DNA of 64,000 nt from Liquorilactobacillus hordei DSM 19519 (lineage in GTDB: Bacteria; Bacillota; Bacilli; Lactobacillales; Lactobacillaceae), in NCBI RefSeq assembly GCF_019443985.1, contig NZ_CP049303.1:62001-126000 (forward strand), given 5' to 3'. Made by a program: the position numbers and the translations under genes. The stretch's first letter is position 1. Each line of letters opens with the position of its first letter. The notes beneath the pieces are model-generated. The model searched no databases, had not been told where the DNA came from, and saw nothing but the letters and a program-made list of their open reading frames with translations. Below are positions 8,116 to 15,390 of this stretch, one piece after another.

Positions 8116-8945
8116 TGACACAATATAATAAGAAAGAAAAAACCCAACATATATTTCATTATTCACTACTAATTATTCTAACAATTTTTATTATTGTCCC
8201 CTTTTTATTAGGTTTTTGGACTAGTTTACTACCAACCGCCGATATCTCCAAAGGAGCACTTTGGAGTAATCATATTTCACTGGATAATTATGTAACTGCA
8301 ATAACCCAGACACCAATTATCCGCTATCTCTTCAACAGCCTTTTAATCTCTTTATTAACAATGTTTGCTCAAATCATTTTCTGCTCAATGAGTGCTTATT
8401 CCTTTGTCTTTCTCAAGTTCAAAGGACGTGACTTACTATTTTATGTATTTCTTGCAACAATGATGCTTCCTTTCGAAGCTGAAGTAATTCCTAACTTTAC
8501 AACAGTCCGTGATCTTGGCTTACTCAATCACTACGCAGTTATGATTATTCCATTTCTAACTTCTGCTTTTGGCACGTTTATGTTACGCCAAGCTTTCCTG
8601 CAAATTCCTGGAGAACTGAAAGAGGCTAGTGATATTGAAGGCTTATCGCACTGGCAGTATTACTATAAGGTCGTAATGCCCTACTCAAAAATCAGTGTAT
8701 ATACATTAGCAGCATACAGTTTTCTCTCAAGTTGGAATCAATATTTATGGCCTATGCTTACTACCTTTAGTGATAATTTTCGCCCTGTCCAAGATGGGCT
8801 TAGGCAGCTACAATCACAAGAAACATTCAATAACTGGGGCATGATTCAAGCAAGTGCGGCAATCATTATAATCCCTACTTTAATTGCTTTATTCTTTGGC
8901 CAACATTACTTTAAATCCGGGCTTAATGAAGGTGCAATCAAATGA
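8115..8945 (+). CDS. ugpE: ABC importer permease, UgpE-like
   Basis: Second membrane subunit, 276 residues, with an N-terminal helix and a C-terminal block of five. The EAA motif is KEASDIEGLSHWQYYYKVVMP near residue 175, and MLPFEAEVIPNFTTVRDLGL matches the conserved loop of CUT1 permeases (MIPxEvxxiPxyxxxxxlgl). The start overlaps the ugpA stop by one base and its stop overlaps the start of the binding-protein gene by 4 bases, so the four genes form one tightly coupled operon. Confidence 0.82.
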   Translation: MTQYNKKEKTQHIFHYSLLIILTIFIIVPFLLGFWTSLLPTADISKGALWSNHISLDNYVTAITQTPIIRYLFNSLLISLLTMFAQIIFCSMSAYSFVFLKFKGRDLLFYVFLATMMLPFEAEVIPNFTTVRDLGLLNHYAVMIIPFLTSAFGTFMLRQAFLQIPGELKEASDIEGLSHWQYYYKVVMPYSKISVYTLAAYSFLSSWNQYLWPMLTTFSDNFRPVQDGLRQLQSQETFNNWGMIQASAAIIIIPTLIALFFGQHYFKSGLNEGAIK

Positions 8946-10291
8946 CAAGAAAAAAAACAATATTTGCTATCTTAACTATTATTTTTCTCGCAATAATAGG
9001 TTTCACTTTTTCACAAAAAAATAATGCAAAAGCTGACTCGCGTATTAAAATTGTCTTCTGGCATGAAATGACGGGTCCTGGACAAATACAGCTAAATAAA
9101 TTCGTTAAAGAATTCAATGACTCGCAAAGTAAGTATGTCGTTGTTCCACAATTTGAAGGTAACTATAATGAAGCTGTACAAAAAATATTGAATACACACG
9201 GAACTGATGCTTCTCCCGCTCTCTTTCAATCAATGGATATTTCAACAAGCCAAATCTACCATTCTAGTTACACAACGCCAGTTCAAAAGTTTATTGACAA
9301 AGAAGGTTATGATACAAGCAAGATTTCCGCTGTAGCACGCGCATTTTATTCTAAGAATGGTACTCAGCTGTCAATGCCCTTCAATACTTCACAACCAGTA
9401 TTATATTATAATGCAACACTGTTGAAGAAATATGGTATAACTCCTCCTCCAGTCAATCCAAGTTATAGTGATATTACTAGAGTAGCCACTGAACTCTATC
9501 AGAAGTCCGGGAAGAAGGTCAAGGGCTTAAGTGTTGAAATTTACGGTTGGCTCTTTGAACAATTTTTAGCTAATGGCGGTGAATCATTAGCCAACAACAA
9601 CGATGGTCACTCTGGGGTACCGACTTCTGTTAACTTCTCAGGAAAAGTTGCCACTAAAACAATGCAATGGCTGCAAGAAAACATTAAAAGCGGCGCCTTT
9701 ATGAACTTTGGTGCTGGCTCAAGCGCGTCTGCCAATGAAATGGCTGCATTTCTCTCGGGTAAACTTGGTATGTTTCTTCAATCCTCGGCTGATATCAGTC
9801 AATTAACAGCTGGTACCAAAAATAAACTAGGTGTCACATATTATCCTCATCCTGATGGGCAAAAATCCAATGGTGTTTCCATCGGGGGTGCTTCACTTTG
9901 GATTTCAAACGATAAGTCCAGTGAAGTACAACAAGGAGCGTGGAATTTTATCAAGTTTTTGATGACCGCTAAGAGCCAAGCCTCATGGCAAGTTGCCACT
10001 GGATATCTTGCATTAAATGAAGATTCACAAAACGAACCTGTACTCAAAAAGTTATATCAGAGTCAGCCAGAAGCTAAAATTCCAGGACAACAGTTGCGAC
10101 GAACAAAACCTAACAACACAAACTCTGGTATTTTCATGCAAGGATTAATTCAAGAACGTACTCTAACTCAGACTGCCATGGAACAAATCTATAATGGCAG
10201 TAACATCAATAACTCGCTTGTTGAAGCCGAAAAAGCTATGAACAGTTATATAACTTCTAATAATCTGGCAAATAATGTCAAGCAAAAGTAA
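8942..10291 (+). CDS. ugpB: Extracellular solute-binding protein, UgpB-like, without lipobox
   Basis: Substrate receptor of the importer, family 1 (CUT1) binding protein of 449 residues. The mature N-terminus reads IKIVFWHEMTGPGQIQLN, the pattern of glycerol-3-phosphate (or glycerophosphodiester) receptors, and YVVVPQFEGNYNEAVQKIL is also UgpB-like. The protein begins with a basic segment and one hydrophobic helix (about residues 6-22) followed by NAKA-D, a signal peptidase I type site, but there is no cysteine in that region. Gram-positive binding proteins are normally lipoproteins, so this one is either membrane-anchored by an uncleaved helix or held in another way. Substrate is inferred, not proven. 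Confidence 0.78.
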   Translation: MTRKKTIFAILTIIFLAIIGFTFSQKNNAKADSRIKIVFWHEMTGPGQIQLNKFVKEFNDSQSKYVVVPQFEGNYNEAVQKILNTHGTDASPALFQSMDISTSQIYHSSYTTPVQKFIDKEGYDTSKISAVARAFYSKNGTQLSMPFNTSQPVLYYNATLLKKYGITPPPVNPSYSDITRVATELYQKSGKKVKGLSVEIYGWLFEQFLANGGESLANNNDGHSGVPTSVNFSGKVATKTMQWLQENIKSGAFMNFGAGSSASANEMAAFLSGKLGMFLQSSADISQLTAGTKNKLGVTYYPHPDGQKSNGVSIGGASLWISNDKSSEVQQGAWNFIKFLMTAKSQASWQVATGYLALNEDSQNEPVLKKLYQSQPEAKIPGQQLRRTKPNNTNSGIFMQGLIQERTLTQTAMEQIYNGSNINNSLVEAEKAMNSYITSNNLANNVKQK

Positions 10292-10332
10292 TATTAAGGT
10301 AACATGATTAAAAGACACTCTAATATCGGAAT

Positions 10333-10381
10333 AAAAAGAGATGGTGGGTCAAATTTAACTTTTGACCCACCATCTCTTTTT
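10333..10381. terminator. Bidirectional terminator; hairpin-only relative of the intergenic repeat
   Basis: A perfect 21-bp stem: AAAAAGAGATGGTGGGTCAAA (in two parts, 10333-10353) pairs with its complement (10361-10381) around a 7-base loop. Poly-T and poly-A flanks allow termination in both directions, between convergent ugpB and menG. The core GGTGGGTCAAA...TTTTGACCCACC matches the 3' hairpins of the repeats at 18.6, 20.4 and 51.7 kb. Confidence 0.88.
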
Positions 10382-10429
10382 GCATCTTTGTGTTATCCCA
10401 AGAATTATTTTGGATTTCATTTCTATATT

Positions 10430-11146
10430 TTACAGACTCTTATATCCTATATGAAGGACAACTGCGCCTAAGCTAAATTGCTTATAAGTAACCTTCTGTA
10501 AACCTACTTCTTCAAACATCTCTTTCAACCTATTTGCAGAAACAAATTTTTTGGTTGTCTTCTGCAAATAATCATAATCAGCATAATTATTTCCCCGTAC
10601 TTTAGCAATCACTGGAACCAGTTTAAAGAAAATATTCCACACACTCTTTACAAAAACATTTTGCGGTTGTGAAGTTTCCAAGCACGCCACAAAGCCACCA
10701 GGTTTCACAACCCTAGTCATTTCACTCAACACTTGACTTGCATCAGGAACATTTCTAAGTCCAAAACCAATTGTAGTTCCCGCAAATGAATTATCAGTAA
10801 ATGGTAACTCCATTGCGTTTCCTTGTACTAAATCGATATTTTTTCTTTGTTCCACATCAATCAATTTTTTTTCAGCAAGTTTTAACATTTCTTTGCTGAA
10901 ATCAAGCCCCGTAACATGCCCTTCATTACTCAATTCATTCGCTAAATCAGCTGTCCATGTTCCTGTGCCACAACAAACATCCAAGAGTTTCGAATCAACT
11001 TTTATATTGAGTCTCTTCATCGTTTCTCTACGCCAATTTTTTTCTAAGCCCATGCTAATCCAGTTATTCATTGAATCATATTCAGGAGCAACACGATCAA
11101 ACAATGAATTAACTTTTTCTTCAGGTGTTTTATTTGTGAGTACCAA
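10430..11146 (-). CDS. menG: Demethylmenaquinone methyltransferase (MenG/UbiE)
   Basis: SAM-dependent C-methylation of demethylmenaquinone, the last step of menaquinone synthesis. Motif I LLDVCCGTGTWTADLA, the GLDFS post-motif acidic loop and GFGLRNVPD are diagnostic for the UbiE/COQ5 family. The frame is open to 11209, but TTG at 11146 is preferred: GAGAGG lies 8 bases upstream, and the resulting 238-residue protein begins TNKTPEEKVNSLFD close to the family N-terminus. Alone here, with no other men genes; lactic acid bacteria often keep menaquinone genes for heme-dependent respiration. Confidence 0.88.
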   Translation of the reverse strand: MVLTNKTPEEKVNSLFDRVAPEYDSMNNWISMGLEKNWRRETMKRLNIKVDSKLLDVCCGTGTWTADLANELSNEGHVTGLDFSKEMLKLAEKKLIDVEQRKNIDLVQGNAMELPFTDNSFAGTTIGFGLRNVPDASQVLSEMTRVVKPGGFVACLETSQPQNVFVKSVWNIFFKLVPVIAKVRGNNYADYDYLQKTTKKFVSANRLKEMFEEVGLQKVTYKQFSLGAVVLHIGYKSL

Positions 11147-11410
11147 GTAATAGACCTCTCTTTTTCTGATATACTTTCCAGTTAATGCTATCACACTTTT
11201 GGAAGGCACAACATAATTAAGTAATATTATTTTCTAGATTTACTTGTATATTCAATCAATTTTATATCTATTTAAAATTGAATTAATACCATATATAAAG
11301 CAACACTTATTAACAACCATATCCTTGCTACTAATTTTTTTCGCTTTTTAATTTACTATTACGTATTAAGTTTTACGTTTTACCAACTTTTTTATTTATC
11401 GAAAAAGATA

Positions 11411-11439
11411 TTGACATTTATTCATAAAGGATCTACGAT
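11411..11439 (+). promoter_or_regulatory. Sigma-A type promoter of lactate oxidase
   Basis: TTGACA (11411-11416), 17-base spacer, TACGAT (11434-11439). Transcription would begin about 33 bases before the lactate oxidase ATG, leaving an AGAGGGG site in the leader. The rest of 11210-11410 is AT-rich with no further feature recognised. Confidence 0.7.
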
Positions 11440-11479
11440 AGTCTTGTGATAAAAAAAGTAACAAATATAGAGGGGTATT

Positions 11480-12583
11480 ATGACAATCTTTAATGGATAT
11501 GAGCAAAGTGATCGTGAACAAAAGCTGAATATTTTAAATTTACCATCACTTGAAGCAGAAGCAAAGAAAATTATTCCAACTGGCGGTTTTGGATATATTA
11601 GTGGTGGTTCAGAAGATGAATGGACATTACACGAAAACACAAGCGCATTCAACCATATACAAATTATTCCACGTGCCCTTACTAATGTTGATCAACCCTC
11701 AACTAATACTAAAGTTTTTGGATTAAACTTAAAAACACCTATTATGATGGCACCTGCAGCTGCCCAAGGCTTAGCACATTCTCGTGGTGAGAAAGCAACA
11801 GCTGAAGGATTAGCTGAAGTAGGTGGATTAATGGCACAAAGTACTTATTCCTCAACCTCAATTGCTGATACCGCAGCCGCTGGCAATGGCGCTCCACAAT
11901 TTTTCCAACTATATATGAGTAAAGATTGGGAATTCAACTATAGTCTACTTGATGAGGCTGTTAAAGCTGGTGCTAAAGGCATTATTCTTACAGTAGATGC
12001 AACAGTAGATGGCTATAGAGAATCTGATATCATTAATAACTTCCAATTTCCAATTCCAATGGCTAACTTAGCTAAGTTTTCAGAGGGTGATGGTAAAGGA
12101 AAAGGAATTATGGAGATTTACGCAGCAGCAGCTCAAAAAATTAGTCCCGATGATGTTCGTCGTATCGTAAAATACACCAAATTACCTGTTATAGTTAAGG
12201 GCATAGAAAGTGCGGAAGATGCACTACTCGCAATTGGTGCCGGTGCGGAAGGAATTTATGTTTCAAATCATGGTGGTCGCCAGTTGAATGGTGGTCCAGC
12301 TTCTATCGATGTTTTACATGACGTAGCCAAAGCAGTTAATCATCAAGTGCCTGTTATCTTTGACAGTGGTGTTCGTCGTGGATCACATGTTTTCAAGGCT
12401 CTTGCAAGCGGTGCTGATCTAGTTGCTCTTGCTCGTCCCATCATCTATGGACTTGCTCTTGGTGGTGCAAAAGGAGTTTCTTCTGTCATCAATCACTTAA
12501 ATGATGAACTAAAAATTGATATGCAATTAGCTGGAACCAAAACAATTGAGGATGTAAAAAAGGCAAAAATCCTCAGAAAATAG
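11480..12583 (+). CDS. lox: L-lactate oxidase (FMN-dependent alpha-hydroxyacid oxidase)
   Basis: Oxidises L-lactate to pyruvate with O2, releasing hydrogen peroxide. The 367-residue TIM-barrel protein carries the catalytic His 264 and Arg 267 in VSNHGGRQLNGGP, Lys 240 in VIVKGI, Asp 173 in TVDATVDG, Tyr 39 in FGYISGGSEDEW and Tyr 145 in FFQLYMSK, and the FMN phosphate loop DSGVRRGSHVFKALASGAD. Its start GGFGYISGGSEDEW resembles Aerococcus lactate oxidase (GGFNYIAGASGDEW), which favours oxidase over lactate monooxygenase or dehydrogenase. Monocistronic with its own promoter. Peroxide production would matter under aerobic growth. Confidence 0.88.
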   Translation: MTIFNGYEQSDREQKLNILNLPSLEAEAKKIIPTGGFGYISGGSEDEWTLHENTSAFNHIQIIPRALTNVDQPSTNTKVFGLNLKTPIMMAPAAAQGLAHSRGEKATAEGLAEVGGLMAQSTYSSTSIADTAAAGNGAPQFFQLYMSKDWEFNYSLLDEAVKAGAKGIILTVDATVDGYRESDIINNFQFPIPMANLAKFSEGDGKGKGIMEIYAAAAQKISPDDVRRIVKYTKLPVIVKGIESAEDALLAIGAGAEGIYVSNHGGRQLNGGPASIDVLHDVAKAVNHQVPVIFDSGVRRGSHVFKALASGADLVALARPIIYGLALGGAKGVSSVINHLNDELKIDMQLAGTKTIEDVKKAKILRK

Positions 12584-12865
12584 CTGATAAAGCAGTACTG
12601 ATACATCTAGAATGTCGCAGACAAAACAATTTGCTAAATTTGTGCATATTGCATTTAAATACTGAATAATTAAATACAATCAATGATAAAGTTATGTCAA
12701 AAAATCAACTTTTGATCTAGCTTTTTTCTTTACATACACTTCCCACAAATATTAATACATAATTACTTTTCCTAGGAAACTTATATTTAATACTTAAATT
12801 CTAATCAATTACTTTATCTTCTCTTATTTTCTAACAAGATTTTTAAAAATAATTTAACTTGTTAA
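12584..12865. other. Intergenic stretch after lox
   Basis: About 280 AT-rich bases. The only structure seen is a weak TCAAAA...TTTTGA hairpin followed by a T-run near 12695-12730, a possible lox terminator. No coding potential recognised. Confidence 0.4.
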
Positions 12866-12894
12866 TTGACAGGCAGTTCATAAACAAGTACGCT
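12866..12894 (+). promoter_or_regulatory. Promoter of leader ORF and peptide-binding lipoprotein
   Basis: TTGACA (12866-12871), 17-base spacer, TACGCT (12889-12894). It would give a transcript that starts about 30 bases before the leader ORF and about 230 bases before the lipoprotein gene. Confidence 0.6.
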
Positions 12895-12930
12895 TAGTGC
12901 ATATAAATAAGCATTTAGGAGGAGATTTCT

Positions 12931-13038
12931 ATGATATTTCTTAGTAATGAAAAAATGAATATGTACTACACACGTTGCAAACACGTAAACATGCTTGTTT
13001 TATCATCAATCATGATTATAGAAAACTCTACCATCTAA
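12931..13038 (+). CDS. 35-residue leader peptide upstream of peptide-binding lipoprotein
   Basis: A small reading frame with an exceptionally good Shine-Dalgarno site, AGGAGGAG at 12917-12924, 6 bases before the ATG. The peptide begins MIFLSNEKMNMYYTR and ends SSIMIIENSTI; five of its 35 residues are methionine, and a short hydrophobic segment follows a basic middle (CKHVNMLVL). No homologous family is recognised. It lies between a good promoter and an attenuator-like hairpin, so it may act through its translation (a leader peptide) rather than as a mature product. A secreted signalling peptide is an alternative, but no clear signal peptide is seen. Confidence 0.5.
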   Translation: MIFLSNEKMNMYYTRCKHVNMLVLSSIMIIENSTI

Positions 13039-13054
13039 TTAATTCAAGTTGTTT

Positions 13055-13090
13055 AGAGTCCCTGATCATGATAAGATCAGTGGCTCTTTT
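13055..13090 (+). terminator. Attenuator-like hairpin between leader ORF and oppA-like gene
   Basis: AGAGTCCCTGATC (13055-13067) pairs with GATCAGTGGCTCT (13075-13087) with one mismatch and one G-T pair, around a 7-base loop, and is followed by TTT-AC-TTT. Located 17 bases after the leader stop and 40 bases before the next start, it is placed as a transcription attenuator. Confidence 0.55.
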
Positions 13091-13129
13091 ACTTTACTAT
13101 CGAAAACTACATCACTTGGGGGCTTATAC

Positions 13130-14740
13130 ATGAAAAAAGGGATTTTAGCATTATTCGGAACCATACTGGCTACTACGATTATACTGACCGCTTGTAGCAA
13201 TAAACAATCATCTGCTAATCAACAAGATTTGACTGTTGCAACAAGTGCTGAAATGGCTACACTTAGTACAACCAAATACAGTGATACTACAAGTCTTGAA
13301 GCATTGCAAAACACTTTTGAAGGTCTTTATCGCTTTAACTCAAATAACAAACCCGTACTAGCTGGGGCTTCAAGCGTTAGTGTAAGCTCAGACAAGAAAA
13401 CCTACACTTTTACTCTTAGAAAGAATGCAAAATGGTCAAATGGGGATGCTGTAACTGCGCAAGATTACGTCTTTGCATGGAGAAAGATGGTAGATCCTGC
13501 TTCAGCCTCTCCTAATTCACAGCGTTTCGCACCTATTAAAAACGGGGTTGACATTGCCGCAGGTAAAATGCCTGTCAACAAATTGGGAATCAAAGCCCTT
13601 AGTTCTTACAAGCTGCAAATTACACTTGAGTCACCTATCAGTTATTTTTCTGAACTTATGACAGGTGCACCTTTCTATCCACAAGATGAAAAAATTGTTA
13701 ACAAATATGGTAGCCAGTACGGAACAAGTGCTTCCAAAACAGTTTTCAACGGGCCTTTCATCGTAACTAATTGGAACGGGACTAACTTAAAGTGGAACTA
13801 TGTAAAGAATACTAAATACTGGAATAAAGATGCCGTTACTTTAAAAAAAGTTAAGGTTCAAGTTGTTAAGGATGCATCAACAGCTGCTAATCTGTATAAA
13901 ACAAATAAATTGGATTATGCAATGTTAACAACAGATTACATTAAGCAATATCAGAAAACAGCAGGCTTTCATTCAAAAACAATTCCATTAATTGGTTATA
14001 TGTCATTTAATACTCATCGCAAAACAACTGCCAATGTACATTTTAGAAAAGCTATTGCATTCGCTTATAATAAGGGTTCTTTAGTTAAAAACGTTCTGCA
14101 CGCAGGCTCTGCACTAAATGGAATTGTTCCTAAAAATTTTGCTTTTAACACAAAAACTGGAAATGACTATCGTAAAGATGCTGGGAATATGTCCACGTAT
14201 AATCTCAAGGAAGCTAAGAAGCAATGGGCTGAAGCGAAAAAAGAATTAGGCAAACAGAAAATTTCAATCGAACTGTTAACTTCTGATACAACTGATTCCA
14301 AACAAATTGGAGAGTATCTTCAAAGCCAACTTGAAACAAACTTACCAGGGCTATCAGTTAGTCTTCGTTCTATTCCATTGAAATCTCGTTTAGCAGCAAC
14401 AACTGATTATGATTTCGATATCGTTTATGGAACATGGCAACCTGATTACGCTGATCCTGTCAACTTCATCAGTGATGGTGGTCAATACCACTTAGATGAT
14501 GATTATAACAACAGTAATTTCCGTAGCTTATTAAATACAGCGGCAACAACATATGCAACTAATCCAACCAAACGCTGGTCAACTTTGATTAAAGCTGAGA
14601 AGCAACTGATTAAAACAGATGCATTCACTGCACCAGTATACCAAGGTGGGATGTCTTATTTGTTGAAGAACAAGGTTAAAGGACTACAAATTTCACCATA
14701 CGGAACAGTATTATTCTATCGAAATGTCAAAATTAAATAA
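13130..14740 (+). CDS. oppA: Oligopeptide-binding lipoprotein (OppA family, SBP_bac_5)
   Basis: Extracellular peptide receptor of an ABC importer. The start at 13130 gives a lipoprotein signal: basic MKKG, a hydrophobic helix, and lipobox LTAC with Cys about residue 20; an upstream in-frame start at 13049 would spoil this signal. GGGGG lies 8 bases before the ATG. The 536-residue protein has family motifs YTFTLRKNAKWSNGD-AVTAQDYVFAWRKMVDP and the typical two-lobe layout. No permease or ATPase genes adjoin, so it is an orphan receptor that must use an Opp system encoded elsewhere, or serve in peptide sensing. Expression is probably controlled through the leader and hairpin just upstream. Confidence 0.87.
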   Translation: MKKGILALFGTILATTIILTACSNKQSSANQQDLTVATSAEMATLSTTKYSDTTSLEALQNTFEGLYRFNSNNKPVLAGASSVSVSSDKKTYTFTLRKNAKWSNGDAVTAQDYVFAWRKMVDPASASPNSQRFAPIKNGVDIAAGKMPVNKLGIKALSSYKLQITLESPISYFSELMTGAPFYPQDEKIVNKYGSQYGTSASKTVFNGPFIVTNWNGTNLKWNYVKNTKYWNKDAVTLKKVKVQVVKDASTAANLYKTNKLDYAMLTTDYIKQYQKTAGFHSKTIPLIGYMSFNTHRKTTANVHFRKAIAFAYNKGSLVKNVLHAGSALNGIVPKNFAFNTKTGNDYRKDAGNMSTYNLKEAKKQWAEAKKELGKQKISIELLTSDTTDSKQIGEYLQSQLETNLPGLSVSLRSIPLKSRLAATTDYDFDIVYGTWQPDYADPVNFISDGGQYHLDDDYNNSNFRSLLNTAATTYATNPTKRWSTLIKAEKQLIKTDAFTAPVYQGGMSYLLKNKVKGLQISPYGTVLFYRNVKIK

Positions 14741-14742
14741 TT

Positions 14743-14800
14743 AAAAAAACAGTTAATCAAATTAAAGTTAAGCTTTAAAAATTTGATTAACTGTTTTTTT
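14743..14800. terminator. Bidirectional rho-independent terminator
   Basis: AAAAAAACAGTTAATCAAATT (in two parts, 14743-14763) pairs with AATTTGATTAACTGTTTTTTT (14780-14800) around a 16-base loop. It separates the convergent oppA-like and ybjQ-like genes. Confidence 0.9.
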
Positions 14801-14828
14801 ATCTCAATACATTACAGTGTCTATTATA

Positions 14829-15155
14829 TTATTCTTCAATATACTTAACAGCTGTCCCATATGCAGCTACTGACTGCATATCCTGTCCAATTGAGCCTGA
14901 GTCAAAACGCATCATTACTACAGCATCTGCACCCATTTCCGCAGCATTTCCCCGTAATCGTTCAACAGAAACTTGGCGTGATTCTTCAAGCATTTTTGTA
15001 TAGTCCTTAATCTCACCACCAACAATATTTTTAAGACCAGCACCAATATTACGAAATACATTCTTCGATTGTGTCGTAACTCCAAAAACTTCTCCCAAAA
15101 CTGTATATTCTTTTCCAGGAATATTCTCAGTAGTTACTACTAGCATTTTTCCCAT
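14829..15155 (-). CDS. YbjQ/UPF0145 family protein
   Basis: Small protein of 108 residues of the UPF0145 (YbjQ) family, predicted to form a pentameric or decameric fold; the biological role is unknown, although the family is often labelled heavy-metal-binding. The N-terminal [22 protein letters not shown] and the central [19 protein letters not shown] are the conserved features. GAAGGGG precedes the ATG by 7 bases; a second in-frame ATG lies three codons on. It stands alone, between a terminator and the first intergenic repeat copy. Confidence 0.85.
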   Translation of the reverse strand: MGKMLVVTTENIPGKEYTVLGEVFGVTTQSKNVFRNIGAGLKNIVGGEIKDYTKMLEESRQVSVERLRGNAAEMGADAVVMMRFDSGSIGQDMQSVAAYGTAVKYIEE

Positions 15156-15240
15156 TTTTTTACCCCTTCCCTATTCAATAGAATTGTAACATATTCTATA
15201 TACTACGGGGTATCAAGAGAAGCCCGACAGTACAAATACA

Positions 15241-15390
15241 AAGTCGGGAAAATTTGAGGGCTAACTTGAAATCATGAATACAGCACCTGCTTTACTATAA
15301 GTAATTCAAAGTTAAACAAATCTTTTTGGCTTATGGAACAAATGTTTGTATGGGGTAAATAAAGAGGCTGAGTCAAAAGTAACTTTTGAC
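15241..15390 (+). repeat. Structured intergenic repeat, copy A (long form), split by ISL3 element
   Basis: Begins AAGTCGGGAAAATTTGAGGG, then CTAACTTGAAAT and the complementary-like AATTCAAAGTTAAAC, TGGCTTATGGAACA, and a terminal hairpin GAGGCTGAGTCAAAAG-TAACTTTTGAC. The right arm of the hairpin is completed after the insertion sequence at 16829-16844 (CTTTTGACCCAACCTC). Shares order and wording of blocks with copies at 18470, 20292, 33255, 44362 and 51658. Removing the insertion restores a hairpin suited to terminate guaB. Confidence 0.8.

Noticed and set aside
13049..13130. Upstream extension of the oppA-like gene
   Set aside because: It would place about 27 residues ahead of an otherwise perfect lipoprotein signal and overlaps the attenuator-like hairpin; ATG 13130 has the ribosome-binding site.
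12866..13130. T-box riboswitch in the oppA leader
   Set aside because: No T-box sequence (UGGNACC core) or specifier-loop architecture; a leader peptide with attenuator fits better.
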